Source of the DNA: an uncultured Clostridium sp.
GTDB taxonomy: Bacteria > Bacillota > Clostridia > Clostridiales > Clostridiaceae
Length of the DNA: 35,734 nt
Reading direction: 5' to 3'
Assembly: GCA_900548455.1 (NCBI GenBank)
Contig: URKQ01000034.1
Span: forward strand, 1 to 35,734
Shown: piece after piece, positions 30,417 to 35,734 of the stretch
Layout of the letters: every line of letters starts with the position of its first letter
Position numbering within the stretch: position 1 is the first letter of the stretch
The notes under the pieces: model-generated
What the model was told of the DNA's origin: nothing
The model's database searches: none
The model's input: the letters and a program-made list of their open reading frames with translations, nothing else
Translations under genes and position numbers: made by a program

Positions 30417-31352
30417 ATGGGTATTTTATATGAAGCTACAAGTTTTACAAACTGGGCCCTTTGGTTATTCGTTTTATTTGCATTAATGGCATTTAATGAA
30501 TTTGGACGTACAACTAAATGGGGAGGAATTTTTCTATTTTTAATAGTTCCAATTTTATTAACAATATTTGTTTGGCCAACAACAGCAGCGCCAGGAAATG
30601 AATATGGAACAGGAAACTGGTTTAACTGGGTTAAAACATATTCTGCTTTAGCAGGTTGTCTTGGATTTATGGTTATTCGTTATGTTCCATCAGTATCCAA
30701 GAAGAAATGGGTACTATGTTTTCCACCACTAATTTTAGCTATCAATATTTTTGAAGCTGCAATTCGTGATTTTCAATGTTTTTCTTATGCTGCATGGAAT
30801 GGAGCATATATAGATAATCTATGGGTTATGTCTGGTCCATGGAATATTATGAATGGAATTGCAGGATTACTTAATATTGTTTTAATTTGTGGATGGGCTG
30901 GAATATTTATATCTAAAGATAAATCTAAAGATATGATATGGCCAGATATGATATGGATATATGTATTAGCATATGATTTATGGAACTTTGCTTACACTTA
31001 TAACTGTATTTCAGATCACTCAATTTACTGTGGACTTGCTCTATTACTTTCTTGTACAATACCTACTTTCTTTATTAAAAAGGGAGCATGGCTTCAACAT
31101 CGTGCACAAACACTTGCACTATGGATAATGTTTGTTATGACTGTGCCATCTTTTGCAGATCGTATAGCACCAGTTCCAACAACACATAATCCTAAAGCAT
31201 TCTTTATAGTAAGTTTCTTATCTTTAGCGGTTAATCTAATTGCTGTAGGATATCAAATTTATCTTATCCGTAAGAATAAGTTAAATCCATTGAAGGATGA
31301 GATATATAAAGATACTAAAGCTTATAAAGAAGTAGTAGCAGAGAATATATAA
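30417..31352 (+). CDS. DUF5692 family multi-pass membrane protein
   Basis: A 311-residue membrane protein with about eight hydrophobic helices and many Trp residues (FTNWALWLFVLF, GTGNWFNWVKTY, GPWNIMNGIAG, YDLWNFAYTYNC). It matches the DUF5692 family as I remember it; no function is known. Conserved-looking charged positions in or near helices (NIFEAAIRDF, IAYPL-like turns absent, ISDHSIYCG) suggest a transporter or membrane enzyme rather than a simple anchor. The C-terminus (KNKLNPLKDEIYKDTKAYKE) is cytoplasmic. A perfect consensus promoter and a GAGGGGG ribosome site imply high expression. It is in line with the nickel cluster but separately transcribed. Confidence 0.7.
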   Translation: MGILYEATSFTNWALWLFVLFALMAFNEFGRTTKWGGIFLFLIVPILLTIFVWPTTAAPGNEYGTGNWFNWVKTYSALAGCLGFMVIRYVPSVSKKKWVLCFPPLILAINIFEAAIRDFQCFSYAAWNGAYIDNLWVMSGPWNIMNGIAGLLNIVLICGWAGIFISKDKSKDMIWPDMIWIYVLAYDLWNFAYTYNCISDHSIYCGLALLLSCTIPTFFIKKGAWLQHRAQTLALWIMFVMTVPSFADRIAPVPTTHNPKAFFIVSFLSLAVNLIAVGYQIYLIRKNKLNPLKDEIYKDTKAYKEVVAENI

Positions 31353-31366
31353 TAATATATTAATTT

Positions 31367-31398
31367 AAACTCAAAGTCAGTTTTGGCTTTGAGTTTTT
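31367..31398 (+). terminator. Intrinsic terminator after the DUF5692 gene
   Basis: AAACTCAAAG (31367-31376) and CTTTGAGTTT (31387-31396) form a perfect 10-bp stem with a 10-nt loop followed by T residues. Confidence 0.85.
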
Positions 31399-31476
31399 AA
31401 ACGCCTAAAAAGATATGTAATTTTTAAAAATTGCATATACTACTATGTAAGTTTTTATTGTTGTGGAGGTAATGAT

Positions 31477-32355
31477 TTGAATAAAGAATTTTATGAAGGA
31501 GTAGTTTATAGACCACCAAGTGAATGGAATAGTTTAATTATACAATCTACCATAGGCTGCAGTCATAATCAATGTAGTTTTTGTAGTATGTATAAAAATA
31601 AAAAATTTAGAATAAAGTCAGTTGAAGAAGTAAAAAGTGATATAGATATTGCAAAAGCTATATGTGGAGACAGTAGAAAGATTTTTTTAGCTGATGGAGA
31701 TGCATTAATTAGAAATACAAGAGAACAAATTGAAATATTATCATATATAAAAAAGGAAATGCATATGTGTGAGAGGATAACTTGTTATGCTTCTCCTAAA
31801 AGTATCTTAAGTAAAACAGAAGAAGAGTTAAGAGCTATTAAAAAGGCAGGAATTGATATGGTATATTTAGGACTTGAATCCGGTAGTGATAAAGTTTTAA
31901 AAGACATTAAAAAAGGTGTAACATCAGAAGAAATTATAAAAGCAGCAAAGAAAATTAAAGATGTAGGTATTAAATTATCAGTTACAGCTATAATTGGGAT
32001 TGCAGGTAAGGAAAATTATGAAGAACATGCCAGAGAAACGGGTAAAATTTTATCGTTAATTAATCCTGAGTATTTAGGGTTGCTTACGTTGATGTTAGAA
32101 GATGGAACTGAATTGATGGAAAAATGGAAATGTGGACAGTTCACTTTATCGTCTCAAATTGATTTGTTAAAAGAAACTAAGTTAATTTTAGAGAATATTG
32201 ATAGTCCTGGAACTGTATTTAGATCAAATCATGCATCTAATTATATAAACTTAAAGGGGATATTAAATAAAGATAAACAAGAAATGATTAAGGTACTAGA
32301 TAAAGCTCTAGATGGTGAAATAAATTTAAAGCTTGAAAAATTTAGAGGATTATAA
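31477..32355 (+). CDS. Radical SAM protein
   Basis: A 292-residue radical SAM enzyme. The cluster motif is GCSHNQCSFCSMYKNKKFR, giving Cys28-x4-Cys33-x2-Cys36 and the CSMYK.KKFR tail typical of one widespread clostridial group. Further blocks are FLADGDALIRN (about 70), CERITCYASPKS (about 98), YLGLESGSDKVL (about 130) and AIIGIAGKENYEEH (about 173), all normal barrel motifs. It lacks an obvious auxiliary cluster or B12 domain. The reaction is unknown. TTG start with a strong GGAGGT site 7 nt upstream; it is monocistronic, with a terminator after it. Confidence 0.88.
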   Translation: MNKEFYEGVVYRPPSEWNSLIIQSTIGCSHNQCSFCSMYKNKKFRIKSVEEVKSDIDIAKAICGDSRKIFLADGDALIRNTREQIEILSYIKKEMHMCERITCYASPKSILSKTEEELRAIKKAGIDMVYLGLESGSDKVLKDIKKGVTSEEIIKAAKKIKDVGIKLSVTAIIGIAGKENYEEHARETGKILSLINPEYLGLLTLMLEDGTELMEKWKCGQFTLSSQIDLLKETKLILENIDSPGTVFRSNHASNYINLKGILNKDKQEMIKVLDKALDGEINLKLEKFRGL

Positions 32356-32486
32356 TATTGGCTTCATATGGAATTTACTATTTAGTATAATTTGTGCATT
32401 ATATCACATTATTTTATTATAAGAGTTATAATCTTAATAAATCTTAATATTCATTGTAAATAAATTACTTATAATGTAAAATTTAA

Positions 32487-32512
32487 GCAAGATATTATAT
32501 CTTGCTTTTTTA
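32487..32512 (+). terminator. Intrinsic terminator after the radical SAM gene
   Basis: GCAAGATA (32487-32494), loop TTA, TATCTTGC (32498-32505), then a T-rich run. It lies only about 35 nt before the permease gene and may attenuate entry into it. Confidence 0.85.
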
Positions 32513-32546
32513 TTTTTATTTTTAAGGAGGGGGAGTAATAAAAAAG

Positions 32547-34970
32547 ATGAAAAAAATTAATTATCCGTTACTCATAGGAAGTATAATATTAGTATTTTTT
32601 ATTGTACTATCATTTTATCCTAGTCTTTTTACAACAAAAGATCCATTATATGAAGAAGTTCCTAAAGATATAGAATACAAGGTAGATGGTAAGTGGGTAA
32701 AAGAATATGCGTTTAACCCAATGCGTCCTAATAAGGACAATATCATGGGAACTGATGATGCAGGAAGAGATGTATACGCAAGGCTAGTATACGGAGCAAG
32801 AAATACATTAAAATTAGCTTTGTTTATTGCTGTTTTTAGAATGTTAATAGCTCTGCCATTTGGAATAATTGCAGGTATGGGGTCAAAGTTTTTCTCGGGA
32901 CTCATACGTGGATTTAATACTATATTTACAGCAGTACCCATGTTAATATTTAGTTTCATAATATTAAATATAGGATATTTTAGAGATATGCCTATGGGGA
33001 AATCAATTGTTGCATTTACAGTAGTACTGACTATAGTGGGATGGGCCAAACTTGCCGCTATGATTGAAGATTCAACAAAACTTGTTATGGAAGAAGATTT
33101 TATAGAAGGTGAAATTGCAATTGGAAAAACGAAAACACAAATTGCGTTTCAAAATATACTTCCACACATAATTCCAACGAGTATAAGTCTATTTTTCAAA
33201 GAGATGGGAATGGCATTGTTTTTGATAGCACAACTAGCAGTGTTATATGTGTTTGTTGGAGCCACAAGGGAAGTTAAAGAATTGGCATTTAAGGTTAATT
33301 ATGAAATGAGTTTAGAACCGGAATGGGGAGCAAGTTTATCTAGAATCGCTTATGATATTAAATCATATGCTTCTTCATATTGGGTGGTATTATTCCCAGT
33401 TTTAATATTTAGTATTGCAATTATGGGTATAAATCTTGTAGGAGAGGGACTTAGAATTGAATTTCAAAAAAGAAATTCAAAAGTTATAAGTGTGATTAAA
33501 AAAATATTTAACTCAATATCTCCTAAGATGTATATATATCAAATTAAAAATATAAAAAGGTATAGAAGGCCTGTATTTATAAAGACTGCAGTAATTGTAA
33601 TAATTATTGGCTATATAGTAATTCCATGGCATCCTAGTACCTATAAGTTTGATGTAAATGAAGCAAAATCAACAGCAAAGGAATTGACCGATATTAAATA
33701 TGAGGGTAGAGTATCTGGTAGTGAAGGTGGATTTTTAGCGGGAAATTATATAAGTGATAAACTAAAATCTTATGGATTTGATGTAAATGAGACTGAAGTT
33801 CCATTGATGGTAGAAAAAGAGCATGATGGAGAGAAGGTATATATTCCAGAAATTTTGGCTCCTACAATTATTAAATCAGGAACAGTTAAGTTGAAAAATG
33901 AAAAAGGTGAAGAAAAAGAATATCAATTACACAAAGATTTTACTGTGGTTACTATAAATGATAGACAGATATTTAATAATAGCAGTAATGAAATTAAATA
34001 TAAAGGTATTGCAGTAGATGAAGAACATGTTAATAAAGTAGATAAGGATTCTAATATGTTTTTAATAGAAAAACAATGCAGGGGATTTGACACATTATCT
34101 TACGATGAATTTCCTAGGATAAAAGGGAAAAGCTATGATTTAAGGTTTGTATTGTTCGATGATTATGAAAAGAACAGTAATGCTTATGCATTTAATTGCA
34201 CAACAATATTTCCTTTTGCAGATCTTGTAAAAGAGTTAGAAAATGGGTATAAGGAAGTGGAGATAACACTTGATTATCCAGAACTTCCAACACATCAAGG
34301 ACGTATAATTACAGCTTTTATACCAGGAAAAGATAAAACTGCTGAAAACCCTGGGGAGGTAATTGTAATAGGTGCTAATTATGATGGAGTATTTACTAAT
34401 GATTATAAAGGACAATATGGTTCATCAACTACACCAGTAGCAACGTTACTTGAAATTGCAAGAAATTTAGCAAATATTGAAGAACCACTAGAAAAATCAA
34501 TTGAACTTATTTTTTGGGATAATTCCAGTGAAGGTTGGATACGTGCAAATAATGATGGAAGTTATTATTATTCCAAGGTACTGGCAAAGACTGTGGGTAT
34601 GGCCGTAAAGGATGGATATTATTACTTTGACATTGGAAGTGCTGGTTTTAAAGGTGATAAAAAGTTAGAAATTTTAACCTTGACAGGACAGGCAACAAAT
34701 AAAAGAAATTATCCTATGATTCTGGAAATGGACAAACGATTAAAGGATTTAGATATTAAGAGTGAGAGATATAATGAAAGCTATTCACTATCGAAAGCTC
34801 TAATGGAAATGCAATTAAATGCAAGGTCAACTATTTCAGTGGGAATTAATCAATCTTGGTCTTATAATGATAAACACGATAAACTAGAAAATGTTAATTT
34901 CAAAAATATGAAGAATATTGGACAAATCATTATAGACACTTTAACAATGAATTCTCATGTAATGGATTAA
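32547..34970 (+). CDS. OppC/DppC-type ABC permease fused to inactive M28-like domain
   Basis: An 807-residue fusion. Residues 1-310 are an OppC-like permease: an N-terminal helix (about 8-28), the NIMGTDDAGRDVYARLVYGAR block (near 64-83) typical of the family, and the coupling loop EGEIAIGKTKTQIAFQNILP. A further helix near 350-367 leads to a ~430-residue region like M28 aminopeptidases with a PA-type insert. In it the zinc and catalytic positions are changed: AHYD reads AN611YD613, the GADDNASG block reads GSSTTP (625-630), and the EE pair reads Ser660-Ser661. Peptidase activity is therefore unlikely; peptide binding is possible. The ribosome site (AGGAGGGGGAG) is 11 nt away. An OppF-like gene follows. 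Confidence 0.85.
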   Translation: MKKINYPLLIGSIILVFFIVLSFYPSLFTTKDPLYEEVPKDIEYKVDGKWVKEYAFNPMRPNKDNIMGTDDAGRDVYARLVYGARNTLKLALFIAVFRMLIALPFGIIAGMGSKFFSGLIRGFNTIFTAVPMLIFSFIILNIGYFRDMPMGKSIVAFTVVLTIVGWAKLAAMIEDSTKLVMEEDFIEGEIAIGKTKTQIAFQNILPHIIPTSISLFFKEMGMALFLIAQLAVLYVFVGATREVKELAFKVNYEMSLEPEWGASLSRIAYDIKSYASSYWVVLFPVLIFSIAIMGINLVGEGLRIEFQKRNSKVISVIKKIFNSISPKMYIYQIKNIKRYRRPVFIKTAVIVIIIGYIVIPWHPSTYKFDVNEAKSTAKELTDIKYEGRVSGSEGGFLAGNYISDKLKSYGFDVNETEVPLMVEKEHDGEKVYIPEILAPTIIKSGTVKLKNEKGEEKEYQLHKDFTVVTINDRQIFNNSSNEIKYKGIAVDEEHVNKVDKDSNMFLIEKQCRGFDTLSYDEFPRIKGKSYDLRFVLFDDYEKNSNAYAFNCTTIFPFADLVKELENGYKEVEITLDYPELPTHQGRIITAFIPGKDKTAENPGEVIVIGANYDGVFTNDYKGQYGSSTTPVATLLEIARNLANIEEPLEKSIELIFWDNSSEGWIRANNDGSYYYSKVLAKTVGMAVKDGYYYFDIGSAGFKGDKKLEILTLTGQATNKRNYPMILEMDKRLKDLDIKSERYNESYSLSKALMEMQLNARSTISVGINQSWSYNDKHDKLENVNFKNMKNIGQIIIDTLTMNSHVMD

Positions 34971-34996
34971 ACAATACTTGTTAAAGGAGTGAAGAT

Positions 34997-35734
34997 ATGA
35001 TAGAAGTTGTAAATTTAAAAAAACAATATGAACTTAAAAATAATATTTTTGGAGTAACCGAAGGTGTAATTAATGCAGTTAATGGTATTAATTTTTCAAT
35101 AAAAGATGGAATGACACTAGGATTAGTAGGGGAGTCTGGAAGTGGTAAATCTACTACGGGAAGATTGATATTGAGATTATTGGAACCTACTGAGGGTAAA
35201 GTTTTGTTAGATGGTGAGGATATAAGTAAAATTACAAGAAAAAAATTCAGAAAATTAAGAAAAGATTTACAAATGGTTTTTCAAAATCCATATTCTGCAC
35301 TAGACTATAAAATGACAGTAGAAGATATTTTGCTTCAACCATTGCAAATTCATAAAATTGTAGAGCCCATGGAATACAAAAAGGAAATAGAAAAATTGCT
35401 TGATATAGTTGGACTTGATAAGTCATCTAAGTATAAAATGCCTCATGAATTTAGTGGGGGACAAAGACAAAGAATTGCTCTAGCAAAAGCGTTATCAACT
35501 AGACCTAAATTTATTGTATGTGATGAGCCAGTATCTTCTTTAGATGTTTCAGTACAATCTCAAATTCTTAATTTGATTACTGATTTACAAAAAGAATATA
35601 ATATGTCGTATTTGTTTATTTCTCATGATTTAAATGTAATAAATCATGTAAGTGATGAAGTTGCAGTAATGTACTTAGGAAAAATTGTTGAAAAGGGAGA
35701 TGTAAAATCCATTTTTAATGAGCCTAAACATCCA
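34997..35734 (+). CDS. OppF/DppF-type ABC ATPase (cut at window end)
   Basis: The first 246 codons of an oligopeptide-type ABC ATPase, open at the window edge. Walker A is GESGSGKSTTGRL (about 49-61), the Q-loop is MVFQNPYSALD, the signature is EFSGGQRQRIALAK, Walker B is FIVCDEPVSSLDVS and the switch histidine is in FISHDLNVI. The sequence stops at FNEPKHP, the start of the family's C-terminal extension. AAAGGAG precedes the ATG by about 8 nt, 26 nt after the permease fusion. It would energise a peptide- or nickel-type importer together with the permease; OppB, OppD and a binding protein are not in the window. Confidence 0.92.
   Translation, partial: MIEVVNLKKQYELKNNIFGVTEGVINAVNGINFSIKDGMTLGLVGESGSGKSTTGRLILRLLEPTEGKVLLDGEDISKITRKKFRKLRKDLQMVFQNPYSALDYKMTVEDILLQPLQIHKIVEPMEYKKEIEKLLDIVGLDKSSKYKMPHEFSGGQRQRIALAKALSTRPKFIVCDEPVSSLDVSVQSQILNLITDLQKEYNMSYLFISHDLNVINHVSDEVAVMYLGKIVEKGDVKSIFNEPKHP

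Noticed and set aside
33700..34970. An active M28 aminopeptidase.
   Set aside because: The metal-ligand and catalytic positions read Asn, Ser and Ser in the blocks that align.
1..35734. CRISPR arrays, insertion sequences, phage or integron parts.
   Set aside because: I saw no regularly spaced repeats, transposase or integrase genes, or long terminal inverted repeats.

Overview
The window is AT-rich chromosomal DNA with strong AGGAGG-type ribosome binding sites, frequent TTG/GTG starts and sigma-A-like promoters. Its gene families (DUF5058, DUF2752, DUF3842, DUF5692, CooT, an AbgB-like M20 enzyme) and its many anaerobe-type Fe-S proteins point to a Clostridium-like Firmicute; the species cannot be fixed from sequence alone. 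I saw no rRNA, tRNA, CRISPR array, insertion sequence or phage gene.

Layout. (1) 1-820: a small membrane protein and a DUF2752 protein behind a hairpin-rich leader. (2) 890-6430: a two-gene membrane system (DUF5058 plus partner) followed by two M20 metallopeptidases, facing a convergent multidomain regulator; this looks like a peptide or amino-acid-conjugate uptake and hydrolysis unit. (3) 6537-11182: a MATE exporter, a stand-alone ATPase, a GGDEF protein paired with a WYL regulator, and a corrinoid adenosyltransferase. (4) 11306-13739: oleate hydratase and a TetR regulator. (5) 14064-14837: a DUF2975/XRE pair. (6) 15024-21972: the most interesting unit, an apparent operon of FGGY sugar kinase, MFS transporter, class III aminotransferase (glutamate-1-semialdehyde aminomutase-like), RuBisCO-like protein, MtnX-like HAD phosphatase and TetR regulator. 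(7) 22037-31352: a GntR regulator divergent from a nickel-handling cluster: HypB, an 894-residue Fe-S flavoprotein, HypA, an ECF nickel/cobalt transporter (MN-Q-O), a DUF3842 protein, CooT, and a DUF5692 membrane protein with its own consensus promoter. (8) 31477-end: a radical SAM protein, an OppC-like permease fused to an M28-peptidase-like domain lacking its metal ligands, and the start of an OppF-like ATPase cut by the window edge.

How the parts may work together. In region 6 the kinase would phosphorylate an imported sugar-like compound, the RuBisCO-like protein would enolise, isomerise or cleave a phosphorylated keto intermediate, and the HAD enzyme would remove phosphate. The order resembles the enolase/phosphatase steps of methionine salvage, but the genes for the other salvage steps are absent and an aminotransferase is added, so the substrate is probably different and the pathway undescribed as far as I know. 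Region 7 imports nickel and delivers it through HypA/HypB/CooT, yet no hydrogenase, urease or CO dehydrogenase structural gene is present; the client is either the Fe-S flavoprotein or an enzyme elsewhere. Two near-identical 11-bp GntR-type operators, each placed just after a -10 box on the two divergent promoters, give a simple model for control of region 7.
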